The translations under genes and the position numbers were made by a program. The notes under the pieces were generated by a model that saw nothing but the letters and a program-made list of their open reading frames with translations, was not told where the DNA came from and ran no database searches. Source: an uncultured Muribaculaceae bacterium (lineage in GTDB: Bacteria; Bacteroidota; Bacteroidia; Bacteroidales; Muribaculaceae). Taken from it: 64,000 nucleotides of DNA. Position 1 is the stretch's first letter; each line of letters begins with the position of its first letter. The stretch is taken from assembly GCA_947626355.1 (NCBI GenBank), contig CANQRV010000002.1, positions 1 through 64,000 on the forward strand, given 5' to 3'. Below, in pieces: positions 53,074 through 61,861 of this stretch.

Positions 53074-54458
53074 GATACCTCTCCTATAAATTCATAAATC
53101 AGATAGCCGCCCGGAATGAGCTGCCTCTGGATTGTCTGAGTATTGATCTGTTTCTCCTTACAATGCTCGCCGTGGGAATTGGTCGGCGTAAGCTCGTAGA
53201 TGACTAAATCCGGCTTAAATGTGATTTTCAAGAACTGATAGCTCTCTATTTTGTGGCTGACGATGATCATGTAGTTGTGCCCGTTTGTTCGGAGCTGCGT
53301 CACTAATGCCCTGCCACCTACACCCATAATGCTTTGAATTGCCCCTATGCCATTTTTCCCGAGAACGGGTCCCCCGTAATTCTGCCCGACCTGTGCCCAC
53401 TTTATCAGTTTGGAATTGACGAACACCTTGCTGTATTGTTTAATCTCATAGTTGACCTCTCTGGCGAAATACCATGCAGGCATCCTGGTTCCGTATTTGT
53501 CTACGAGAGCAGAGGTATTGACCTCTGATGTTTCGTTATGCTGCTGCATATAGTTCCAGTAGGCTATACCCTGTGCTCCGAATGCAAGTGCGGAGAACGC
53601 CTCGAACCGGATATATGGCTCCAGGGCGGCGGGATAAAGCGTGTCGCCGCTGATGAACTCCATACTTTGCACGTAAGCCCAGAATACTCCGTGGGTGGCC
53701 GTTGCGCGCTCTTGAAATATGTTTAGGTCTTCGTAGAATGTCTGATATAAGACAGAGAGCTTGCAGTTGTCATCTACATTGCACTTATTGTTGATGAGGC
53801 ATGACTTCTGGGTCACCGGATAGAGGTCGTAAGACCATAGGTTGGGCTTGAAGTTGTTCTGGAATAAATCCAGATAATCCTGATAGGGATTATATTCTGT
53901 TTTCTCACCCTTGGTTCCCACGAGGTTAACTTGGATAGGCCTTTTCTGCCCGTCGGTCTTTAAGAGATTATATAGGTTGACGAGGCAGAAGGATGAGCTG
54001 TCACTTGGTTTTTCGAGTTGGGAATACGTTGGCTCATCCTTCAGATACCATCCCTTTATGGCATTTGAGTTGTTCTTTTTAATTATGCCATCTTTATTTA
54101 CATAGGTTTTGGGAATACTGAAGAATTCAAAGAAGTCTTTCGCGTCCTTCATTCCGGTTTGGTCATTGCCCGAAGGAAGGTCAAAATAATAACAGCCGAC
54201 AATGATACTTATATTACTATTGGCTGCATAGCCGAGAGAAGTGGCTGTCGCATCTTTCTGCTCAATTGAAGTATGGCCTCCATATAGGTGTGCCGCGTTG
54301 AAGTTGCATTCCTTAAGTTGCACGAAAGTCTGTTTGGGAACGGTTACACTTGGATGAAGTCCATTCACGATGCCTAACGCAACAATGGTAATCTCATCCG
54401 GGGTCGGCGATTTATAAGGATTGGCGGCTGTCGGTGAATTGAGCGGTTTTGTTTCCAT
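53070..54458 (-). CDS. Glycoside-hydrolase-like protein, paralogue 2
   Basis: A 462-residue relative of the 13042 gene. There is no signal peptide; an N-terminal ANPYKSPTPDEITIVALG is shared with paralogue 3. TIM-barrel marks are IKGWYLKDEPTYSQL (D141-E142-P143, putative acid/base glutamate), PNLWSYDLYPVT, HGVFWAYVQSMEF, IRFEAFSALAFGAQGIAYWNY; the C-terminal sandwich has NYMIIVSHKIESYQF and ends GGYLIYEF. The middle contains a cysteine cluster (SCLINNKCNVDDNCK) absent from the others. It starts 18 bases behind paralogue 3 and is coupled to the BspA-like gene. AT-rich. The substrate is unknown. Confidence 0.65.
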   Translation of the reverse strand: METKPLNSPTAANPYKSPTPDEITIVALGIVNGLHPSVTVPKQTFVQLKECNFNAAHLYGGHTSIEQKDATATSLGYAANSNISIIVGCYYFDLPSGNDQTGMKDAKDFFEFFSIPKTYVNKDGIIKKNNSNAIKGWYLKDEPTYSQLEKPSDSSSFCLVNLYNLLKTDGQKRPIQVNLVGTKGEKTEYNPYQDYLDLFQNNFKPNLWSYDLYPVTQKSCLINNKCNVDDNCKLSVLYQTFYEDLNIFQERATATHGVFWAYVQSMEFISGDTLYPAALEPYIRFEAFSALAFGAQGIAYWNYMQQHNETSEVNTSALVDKYGTRMPAWYFAREVNYEIKQYSKVFVNSKLIKWAQVGQNYGGPVLGKNGIGAIQSIMGVGGRALVTQLRTNGHNYMIIVSHKIESYQFLKITFKPDLVIYELTPTNSHGEHCKEKQINTQTIQRQLIPGGYLIYEFIGEVS

Positions 54459-54476
54459 ATATCTTTGTTTTTATTC

Positions 54477-55739
54477 TTAGTCCCATCTGTATATGATATA
54501 GCCTCCTGCCGGAAGCGTGACGTTTAGCGTGAGGGGAGTCTCCGTGGGTATGGCCGGTGATGGATACGGTGTCTCCGTCAGGTCCTTTAGCTGGTAGATG
54601 CACCAGTACCGGCTGAAGTTTAGCGTCATGGCTTGTGATGCCGTAACGCTATGGTTCACTATCACGAGATAGTTCTTTCCATCATTGTTGATATGTGATA
54701 TGAGCACACCTGGGTCTTCTGACTGGATGTTCATTAGGGGGCCGAAGGACTCTGATCCGGAAATCCAGCATGTCATCGGCAACTTGTTCTTGCCGGTGTG
54801 TCTGCATGCGACGAGGCGACATCCCGCGAAGATGAAATTATATGACGCGATTTCGCGGTTGACCGTCTGCGCGTAGTTCCACAAACCGGTTTTCGCGCCT
54901 TCCGCTGTCACAAGGCCCTCAGTCTTGTCGGAGTCAGGCCGGTAACGCCAGTAGACGATTCCTTGAGCACCGTAGGCCAACGCGGAAAAAGCCTCGAACC
55001 GTATCATGGCTTCGGTTATGCGGGAGTCGACGGTTGCGAGTCCCGACGGACTGACCGACCTGATGTATGACCACAAAGGCACGTTGGTGTACCGCGACAT
55101 GAAAGAGAACGTCTCGAGACCTCTATAGAAGTTGGCATACCTTGTGGAAGGTGATTGCGCGGCATCAACGAATGAAAAATATCTATACGGCCAGAACGAC
55201 GGATTCAGACTGTTCTGAAAGTCCTTGATATATTGGCTGTAATCATCATTCTCTGGTATGCCGATAAATTCCTGGAGCGGTGTAAGACCTGTAAATACGG
55301 GATGGACTGCCTTAATGATTTCATTATTCTTAGGTGTGTCGGTATCGCGTATTATGGTGACGAGATCATGGAATGTGCTTCCGGCCTTAACCTCGGGCCA
55401 GCTTACAGTATCTTTGAGTAGCCATCCGCCGAGTCCGTCAAGACCTTTGTTATCTCCGACGAACTCTTCACATTGAGCCGATTGTGTTAGACGGGGATTG
55501 CCGACAAAGGGATGTATGCCTTTGCTGTTGCAGTTGGTAAGCAGCGTGGCGAGTGAATTTCCTTCGGTATTTATCAACGCAGAGTTGAATCCGCAGTCGT
55601 GCAGTTCCGTCAGCACCTGTAGAGAGGGTGCTGTCGTGCCTTGATTCGGATACATAGCCGCAATGGTGATTCTCCCCGGAGTAGGCGAGTTGTAGAGGGG
55701 ATTGGCCGGTGTGGGAACGTTATGAGTGTCTGTCGCCAT
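54477..55739 (-). CDS. Glycoside-hydrolase-like protein, paralogue 3 (probable inactive member)
   Basis: A 420-residue relative of the genes at 53070 and 13042, with the same skeleton: NPLYNSPTPGRITIAAM, then IRFEAFSALAYGAQGIVYWRY, a C-terminal NYLVIVNHSVTASQAMTL and the ending PAGGYIIYRWD. Where the paralogues have KDEP/VDEP it has GWLLKDTVSW, so the putative acid/base glutamate is a threonine; where they have W-S-Y/F-D-x-Y-P it has WPYRYFSFV, losing the aspartate too. This suggests a pseudo-enzyme or a changed chemistry. There is no signal peptide. First gene of the three-gene operon; ~175 AT-rich bases without a recognisable gene separate it from sbcC. Confidence 0.65.
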   Translation of the reverse strand: MATDTHNVPTPANPLYNSPTPGRITIAAMYPNQGTTAPSLQVLTELHDCGFNSALINTEGNSLATLLTNCNSKGIHPFVGNPRLTQSAQCEEFVGDNKGLDGLGGWLLKDTVSWPEVKAGSTFHDLVTIIRDTDTPKNNEIIKAVHPVFTGLTPLQEFIGIPENDDYSQYIKDFQNSLNPSFWPYRYFSFVDAAQSPSTRYANFYRGLETFSFMSRYTNVPLWSYIRSVSPSGLATVDSRITEAMIRFEAFSALAYGAQGIVYWRYRPDSDKTEGLVTAEGAKTGLWNYAQTVNREIASYNFIFAGCRLVACRHTGKNKLPMTCWISGSESFGPLMNIQSEDPGVLISHINNDGKNYLVIVNHSVTASQAMTLNFSRYWCIYQLKDLTETPYPSPAIPTETPLTLNVTLPAGGYIIYRWD

Positions 55740-55915
55740 AATTTTTCTATTAAATCATACAATTATCAATTCGTTGTCAAATATAATGCGATTGAATGAA
55801 ATATGCAATATATTTAATACTATTTAACCAATATACTGATATGCTTGATGATATTTGTAATCATTAACATTTATTCATATTCGGACACATCGCTATTATT
55901 TGGCATTAGACGGCT

Positions 55916-58900
55916 TTACTGTGGATCGGGATAGGTGAGGGTCGAGGCGCCGTTGTAGCCCGTTTTCTTCACGATCAGCTGCACCGGGATGTCTTCACGT
56001 AGCTGCTGGATGTGGCTGATGATTCCCACACGCCGTCCTGACTGACGGTGCAGGCTCCGCAACGTGTCCACGGCCTGCGATAACGCCCGGCCACTCAGAC
56101 TGCCGAACCCCTCGTCGATAAACAGTGTGTCGCACCGGCACAGCCCCGCGATGTCGCTGAGCGCCAACGCCAATGCCAGCGACACAAGGAAGGTCTCTCC
56201 GCCCGAGATGGTGTTGGCCGTACGCTCCAGACCTCCCATGTCGTTGTCGATCACCGATATCACGAACGTTCCCGGCTTCACCTTCAGCGTGTAGCGCCCG
56301 ATCAGGGAGTCCATGTAGCGGTTGGCATGACGGATGAGGTCCTGCAGAATCCGACTCAACGCTATGTTGCTGAACCGTTTGCCTGTCGCGTCGCCGAGCA
56401 GCGCGCAGAGCGGTTCCCATCTGTCGGCCTCCGCTTTCGCCTTATCCCATGCTGTTTTCTTTTCCGTCACGGCAGTATCGTTTTTCTTCTGCGTCTCCAA
56501 CCTCTCCTTGATCGCGCCGGCCTCACACAGCAGCTCCTCCTTCTTCCTGCCGAGCGCGGCGAGCCTCTCGTTGAGGGCTTCAAGGGCAGGTGGATTGTCG
56601 GCATCGACTTCCTCCGGCTTCGCCTTGATGACGTCTTCGAGACGCCGTCGGGCGTTGTCGAGATTGGCTTTTCTTCCGGCAAGCTCTTTCTTTATGTCGT
56701 CGACAATCTTTTGAAGCTTTATTACTTCACCGTCGGGCAGCTTTGCCATATCCGCGATATGGTCGAGTGTATATTCCGGATTCTTCGACAGATAATCTGC
56801 AAGCCACTTGCCGAGCTCGCGGCTCTCCGCCTCGCTTCTGTCAAGCATCTGGAGATTACCCATCAATTCGCCGGTGAGATTAGTAAGATTCCTGACGCTA
56901 CCCGTTGTAGGTCTGGCAGCAGGTGTCAGCGCCATCCATTGCGGCATCAGCGAAAGCAATCCTTTCAGTTCCTCGCGCCTCTTCTCCTTTTCCTGCCGCA
57001 TCTCATCGAGACCTCGTCTGTGGCTGTCGAGTGATTCCTTCAGCTTGCGATAATCCTCGATTCTCTCCCGGAGCTCGTCGATAAATCCTGCGGTCCGGCT
57101 TCGAGGGTCGTTCTGCCAGATGGCAGTATCGCCAAGCGTGTTCTCTACCTCGGTGAGGGCATTCTCGATATTGGCGGCATCGACACCTTTCCCGGCGGCG
57201 AGCGATTCAACCTCCGCCGATGCCTTTTCGAGCATCGACTTCGCGTTCACTTCCTCTGCCTTGAGTTTTTCAAGAGCTTTTGTCTCTTTCCGGAGCTTCC
57301 TGCGCTCATCATCTAGGTCTTTGGCTGTTTTCTCTCCGGCGGCTATGCCGCTTTCAGTCTTGCCGAGTTCTTCCTTTATGCCTGCAAGGAGTCGGGCGAT
57401 CTCAGGAAGCAACCCGCTGTAATCCTGATCGGCCGGCAGCTGTGAGATAAATGCTCCCAGCTCTTTTCCCGCTTTCTCTTTCGCTTCGTCTGTTTCACGC
57501 GCGGCCTTGTCAAGACGTTTCGCGGATTCCTGCTTCTGCTTTTCGAGAGCCTCTCTTTCACTTTTTAGCTTGGCCAGCGAGGCTACCGCCTCGTCTTTCT
57601 CCTTCTGCGCCGCGGCAAGTTGCTCTTTGTCATGCCGGAGCCTTTCGTTGAGACGCTGCTCCAGCGGATCGACATCGGTCACTATATGGCCGCACACCGG
57701 GCAGGTGTCTCCCTCATGCAGCGATGCACGTAGTATCTTCACGTCCGTGCTCGTGGCCCGCAGTGAATAGTCGTAATGCTCCTGTGCCATTTCGAGTCGC
57801 CCTGTCTTCTCTTTCATCAGAAGTTCGGCTCCCATTATCAAGGTCTCCGACTCGGTCAGCTTAATGTCGAGTCCGATTATCGTCTCCCGTAGCTCGGCGG
57901 CGCTTTTCTCTCCCTTGATGACGTTGTCGGCAAGCACCTTGACCCTCTCAAGAGAGGCTATGGCTCCCAGCTGACGGTCTTTCTTCTTGCGGAGCGTTTC
58001 GAGCCCCGACCCCTTCAGTTTCTCTTCCAGACCTGCAACGCTCTCCTCCAGCGCCGCAACCCCTTTCTGCTTCACGTCTACGCTCTCTATGGATCTCTGA
58101 TGCTGCGGCCGGAGTGTCTCCTCTATAATTTTATTGGTGGCGGCGATTCGCTTCTCCTTGTCGTCAATCGCTTTCCGCCATTGTTCCACGTTGCGCAGCG
58201 AGGTGATCATGGCGTCACCTCTGTCGTAGATCTCAATCCTTTCCTTATGAGTGTCGCTTTGCCGTTGCAGTTCTGCCACCGTTCCCGTTTCCTTCTCTAT
58301 CCTGTCTAAGAGACCGGCATATAGGGCGAGGTTTTTCCGCATGTCATCTTCCAGACCCGCGATGGCATGACGTGCTTTCCCGGCTTCTTCTTCAGCGGCT
58401 TCTTTCCGGCGCCAGGCTCTCTGCGCCTCACCGGTACGGTTGCGGTCGTCGAGTATCTTCATGGCGTCGGCGAAGTCATCCGACCGGCTCCTTTCAAGAG
58501 TGGCGGCATATTCGGCCTGCGCTTTCCTAAGGCTCTCCTCGCTGTCAGCTTTGGCTTTCATCCAATCGGTGGCGTGGTTGACCGAAGCAGTCTCTTTGTC
58601 GATTGCTTTGGCTTTTCTTCCGATCTCCTCACCATGAGAGATGAGCGCCGCCGTCTCCTCGGGCGAGAGGGTATTGGTGGAGGCCTCCTCGTATTCCCGG
58701 TGCCGTCTCTCCGCTTCGTTCCTCAGGGCAGCGGTACGCTCGTAGATGCGGCGCCCTATTGTCGCGAATTTCTCGACGCCGGTGATTTTCTTCAGCAGGT
58801 CGGCCTTCTCGTCGCCCCTGCTCTGGAGGAAGGCGGCGAATTTCCCCTGCGAGAGCATGGTGGTGCGGGTGAACTGTGCGAAATCCAGTCCCACGAGCTG

Positions 58901-59350
58901 CTGCACTTTCTCCATGATCTCCTTGTCGGAGGTCAGGGTGATGCCGCTCTCCTCGTCGCGCAGATGCCACACCTTTTTCTGAAACTTCCCGTTGGGGCGC
59001 CTGTATGCCCTCTGCACGCTCCAGCTGGCGGTGTAGCGCCGCGCTCCGGCCTCGAATTCAAGCGCTGCATGGCAGAATCCGGTGCCGCGACGCATCAGGC
59101 GGCAAGGGTCGCTGAGCGCTATGGAGTCTGGCATATCGTCACGCGCCTGGGTGCGGTCGGCCGACGCCTCGATGCGCGGGGTGGTGCCGTAGAGGGCGAG
59201 GCAGATGGCGTCGAGGATGGTCGACTTGCCGGAGCCCGTCTCGCCGCTGATCAGGAAGATGTCGGTGTCGCCGAGCATCGGGTCGGTGAAGTCGACGGTG
59301 ACGTTCTCGAATGAGGCGATGTTTTCTATCTCGAGTCTTAGCAGTCGCAT
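55916..59350 (-). CDS. sbcC: Exonuclease SbcC (Rad50-type ATPase)
   Basis: A 1144-residue SMC-like ATPase that with SbcD trims DNA hairpins and blocked ends. N-terminal Walker A GETGSGKSTILDAICLALYG, two long coiled-coil arms, the zinc hook GDTCPVCGHIV (~residue 548), the ABC signature region NTISGGETFLVSLALALALSDIAGL and Walker B DTLFIDEGFGSLSG near the C-terminus. Length is normal. Starts 15 bases behind sbcD. Several plus-strand ORFs over this gene are shadows. Confidence 0.97.
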   Translation of the reverse strand: MRLLRLEIENIASFENVTVDFTDPMLGDTDIFLISGETGSGKSTILDAICLALYGTTPRIEASADRTQARDDMPDSIALSDPCRLMRRGTGFCHAALEFEAGARRYTASWSVQRAYRRPNGKFQKKVWHLRDEESGITLTSDKEIMEKVQQLVGLDFAQFTRTTMLSQGKFAAFLQSRGDEKADLLKKITGVEKFATIGRRIYERTAALRNEAERRHREYEEASTNTLSPEETAALISHGEEIGRKAKAIDKETASVNHATDWMKAKADSEESLRKAQAEYAATLERSRSDDFADAMKILDDRNRTGEAQRAWRRKEAAEEEAGKARHAIAGLEDDMRKNLALYAGLLDRIEKETGTVAELQRQSDTHKERIEIYDRGDAMITSLRNVEQWRKAIDDKEKRIAATNKIIEETLRPQHQRSIESVDVKQKGVAALEESVAGLEEKLKGSGLETLRKKKDRQLGAIASLERVKVLADNVIKGEKSAAELRETIIGLDIKLTESETLIMGAELLMKEKTGRLEMAQEHYDYSLRATSTDVKILRASLHEGDTCPVCGHIVTDVDPLEQRLNERLRHDKEQLAAAQKEKDEAVASLAKLKSEREALEKQKQESAKRLDKAARETDEAKEKAGKELGAFISQLPADQDYSGLLPEIARLLAGIKEELGKTESGIAAGEKTAKDLDDERRKLRKETKALEKLKAEEVNAKSMLEKASAEVESLAAGKGVDAANIENALTEVENTLGDTAIWQNDPRSRTAGFIDELRERIEDYRKLKESLDSHRRGLDEMRQEKEKRREELKGLLSLMPQWMALTPAARPTTGSVRNLTNLTGELMGNLQMLDRSEAESRELGKWLADYLSKNPEYTLDHIADMAKLPDGEVIKLQKIVDDIKKELAGRKANLDNARRRLEDVIKAKPEEVDADNPPALEALNERLAALGRKKEELLCEAGAIKERLETQKKNDTAVTEKKTAWDKAKAEADRWEPLCALLGDATGKRFSNIALSRILQDLIRHANRYMDSLIGRYTLKVKPGTFVISVIDNDMGGLERTANTISGGETFLVSLALALALSDIAGLCRCDTLFIDEGFGSLSGRALSQAVDTLRSLHRQSGRRVGIISHIQQLREDIPVQLIVKKTGYNGASTLTYPDPQ

Positions 59351-59365
59351 GTCTTTATTAAGGGT

Positions 59366-60589
59366 TTAGAGGTTGTCGGTTTCTTCCATTATCTCTTCGA
59401 GGAGTGCTGCCATACCGTCGGTCCAGGGCTTATCCTGGGAGATGGCATAGCTTTTTGCCAGGTCGAGAGGCGACACCTCCCGCAGCTCCTCCACTGTCAT
59501 GATATCCTCGTCAGCCACCTTCCTGTCGGTGGCTTTCCTCACTATGTTGACCTTGCAGAAGCGCAGGCCGGCGTCGGAGCATATCTTCTCGGCCTGCTGC
59601 TGGAAGTCGGTCGTCACGGGGTTCTCCGGGTCGTATGCTATGTTGAGCCGGATATAGGTGCCGAAGGGGAGGGGGGCGGCGTTGTCGGCGGCGTTGCCCT
59701 CTATCGCTTCCTGAAGCTGAATGAGCGCTTCGGAGGGGGAGACTCCGGAGCGGCCGCCGATGGTGGCAAGGGGGATTGCGGGGGAGATGGTGACGGTCGT
59801 GATCTGTGGCTCGGCGCCGCGATGCTTTATCTCCACTATGCTCACGGAGTGCTCGTAAGCCTCGTCGAAGCTCACGGCGAGGGGAGTGCCGCAGTAGCGT
59901 GCTGTGGTTCCGTTGCCGCCGTGCATGGTCTGGTGGCGGTGTATGTGTCCGAGCGCCATATAGTCGTAGCCGCTGCCGAGGGTGTCGAGACCCACGCAGT
60001 CGATGCCTCCGACGGTCGTCTCGCCGGCGTTGCTGTGGCCGGTGGTGTCGGCGGAGGCCACGCTGAGGTGCGCCATCACCACGAGGGGCAGCCCGTCGTC
60101 GTGCGAGTCGCGCGTATGGGCGATCGCGAGAGGAAAGAAGTCGTCGGGGAGGTTGCGGCTGTGGGCGAATGGCAGGGCGAGTATGTGTCCCTTCCCTTCG
60201 ATGGTGAATGTCACGGCGTCGGCCATCTCGCCGGGGTCGCCGGCGCAGCCGCCGTGGAGGCTCCCTATGGTCTCGATGCCGAGGCGCGACATCAGTGGGG
60301 CATGGGCCTCGTGGCGCGACGGGCTGTCGTGGTTGCCGGCCGTGAGTATCATCAGCATGTCGCGCCCTCCTGCCTCGCGCATCTCCACGAGTGCCTCCGA
60401 CAGCATCGTCTGGGCTGCCGCCGAGGGTGTGGAGGTGTCGAAGACGTCGCCGCTCACAAGCAGTGCGTCGGGGTGCTCTTCGCTTATGATTCGTGCTATG
60501 TCGCTGAGCATCTCCTTCTGCTCGGGGAGGCGGTCCCAGCCCATAAATGTCTGGCCTATGTGCCAGTCGGATGTGTGGAGTATCTTCAT
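59366..60589 (-). CDS. sbcD: Nuclease SbcD (Mre11-type)
   Basis: A 407-residue metallophosphoesterase nuclease: ILHTSDWHIGQTFMGWDRLPEQ, LLVSGDVFDTSTPS, ILTAGNHDSPSRHEA, VVMAHLSVA and YMALGHIHRHQTMHGGNGTTARYCGTPLAVSFDE are the Mre11 phosphoesterase blocks, followed by the capping and SbcC-binding C-terminus. First gene of the sbcDC pair. Confidence 0.97.
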   Translation of the reverse strand: MKILHTSDWHIGQTFMGWDRLPEQKEMLSDIARIISEEHPDALLVSGDVFDTSTPSAAAQTMLSEALVEMREAGGRDMLMILTAGNHDSPSRHEAHAPLMSRLGIETIGSLHGGCAGDPGEMADAVTFTIEGKGHILALPFAHSRNLPDDFFPLAIAHTRDSHDDGLPLVVMAHLSVASADTTGHSNAGETTVGGIDCVGLDTLGSGYDYMALGHIHRHQTMHGGNGTTARYCGTPLAVSFDEAYEHSVSIVEIKHRGAEPQITTVTISPAIPLATIGGRSGVSPSEALIQLQEAIEGNAADNAAPLPFGTYIRLNIAYDPENPVTTDFQQQAEKICSDAGLRFCKVNIVRKATDRKVADEDIMTVEELREVSPLDLAKSYAISQDKPWTDGMAALLEEIMEETDNL

Positions 60590-60694
60590 CTGATATATAT
60601 ATATTCCGGGATTCCAAAATTACGAATTATATCCGAGTTGAGTGAAATGTATTTGTTAAATTAATGCAAATTTGTTTCGCAACTTTATTTTACT

Positions 60695-60702
60695 TACTTT
60701 TG
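60695..60702 (+). promoter_or_regulatory. -7 promoter box (TACTTTTG) of the Sel1-repeat gene
   Basis: TACTTTTGCA with TTTG (60671-60674) about 20 bases upstream; 23 bases before the ATG. Confidence 0.65.
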
Positions 60703-60725
60703 CATCAGATAAAAACAATAACGAC

Positions 60726-61733
60726 ATGAACGTATCCAGAACACTCACGGTCTTTCTATTGGCCGCCGGCTTCGCCTTTACAAGCTTTGCCCAGCAGACT
60801 TATATCATCAACTCGCTCAGGTATTCGCCGGAGCTCGAGAAGTATGCCGAGAACGGCAACGCCACGGCCCAGAACAATCTTGGCGTCGTCTATCAGAAGG
60901 GGAGCGGCGTGGAGGCCGACCTCGGAAAGGCCATCTATTGGTTTACCAAGGGAGCCGAGGGTGGCAACGACAAGGCGATGGTCAATCTCGGCGCCGCATA
61001 TTTGAAGGGAACGGGTGTCGACCAGAACATTCCCGAGGCCGTCAGGCTCTTCGAGAAGGCGGCGCTCCAGATGAACCAGGGCGCTTTCTATAATCTCGCC
61101 CTTCTATACAGGGAGGGGCTTGGGGTCGAGAAGAATCCGGAGACGGCTTTCCGGTATGCCCTGAAGGCCGCTGACGCCGATGAGGTCAGCGAGAGATTCG
61201 ATGAGGATGCCCTCTTTAATAAGGAGGATAAGGATGTCAGCGGGTCAGCCCAGTTCATGGTGTCTTCCTTCTACCATAACGGCTTCGGCACGTCGCCCGA
61301 CATGGAGAAGTCGGTGCAGTATCTCAGGCGTGCGGCCGAGAACGACCATCCGGTGGCGGCATACATCATGGGCAATTTCTGCGAGAACGGCACGGGCGTC
61401 GAGAAGAGCCTGTTTATGTCCGAACGCTTCTACCGCAAAGCAGCCGACAACGGTTTTCCGTTGGCCTCATATCTGCTGGGCAGCCGCTACGCCACAGGCG
61501 ATGTGTTTAAGAAGAATGTGGAGGATGCCGTGAAATATCTCACGCTCGCGGCGGCCGACGGCGCGAAGGTCCCGCCGATGGTCAAGGCCGACGCACTGCT
61601 CAGACTCGCCGATCTCCTTGATGCCACCGGTTCTACGTCGGATGCCAAGAAGGCGGAGTCCTACCGCTCCGAGGCCTCGAAGCTCCCGGCTCCCGACCCT
61701 GCCCAGATCAGTCAGATCCTCAACGACATTTAA
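60726..61733 (+). CDS. Exported Sel1-repeat (TPR-like) protein
   Basis: A 335-residue protein with a signal peptide (TLTVFLLAAGFAFTSFA) and six to seven Sel1-like repeats: AQNNLGVVYQKGSGVEADLGKAIYWFTKGAEGG, AMVNLGAAYLKGTGVDQNIPEAVRLFEKAA, AFYNLALLYREGLGVEKNPETAFRYALKAA, AQFMVSSFYHNGFGTSPDMEKSVQYLRRAA, AAYIMGNFCENGTGVEKSLFMSERFYRKAA, ASYLLGSRYATGDVFKKNVEDAVKYLTLAA. The longer linker between the third and fourth repeats (DADEVSERFDEDALFNKEDKDVSG) breaks the regular spacing. It is probably a periplasmic scaffold or binding protein. The ATG before NVSRTL is used because the ORF-track start lies upstream of the promoter box. Confidence 0.85.
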   Translation: MNVSRTLTVFLLAAGFAFTSFAQQTYIINSLRYSPELEKYAENGNATAQNNLGVVYQKGSGVEADLGKAIYWFTKGAEGGNDKAMVNLGAAYLKGTGVDQNIPEAVRLFEKAALQMNQGAFYNLALLYREGLGVEKNPETAFRYALKAADADEVSERFDEDALFNKEDKDVSGSAQFMVSSFYHNGFGTSPDMEKSVQYLRRAAENDHPVAAYIMGNFCENGTGVEKSLFMSERFYRKAADNGFPLASYLLGSRYATGDVFKKNVEDAVKYLTLAAADGAKVPPMVKADALLRLADLLDATGSTSDAKKAESYRSEASKLPAPDPAQISQILNDI

Positions 61734-61777
61734 GTTTCCACGTTCTCTCCAGGGATAGTGGGCAGATAATATGCAAT

Positions 61778-61816
61778 CTAATGCAACGGCGGTTACTGTA
61801 ACCGCCGTTGCATTAG
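61778..61816. terminator. Bidirectional hairpin terminator
   Basis: CTAATGCAACGGCGGTTA CTG TAACCGCCGTTGCATTAG, a perfect 18-bp stem between the converging Sel1 and TPR/HTH genes. Confidence 0.8.
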
Positions 61817-61861
61817 TCTGTATTTCTCTGATAGTTCATTGGCTGTGGATGCTTCAGAAAT

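Noticed and set aside
58367-59314. 315-codon plus-strand ORF
   Set aside because: Antisense to the sbcC N-terminus; composition typical of a shadow frame.
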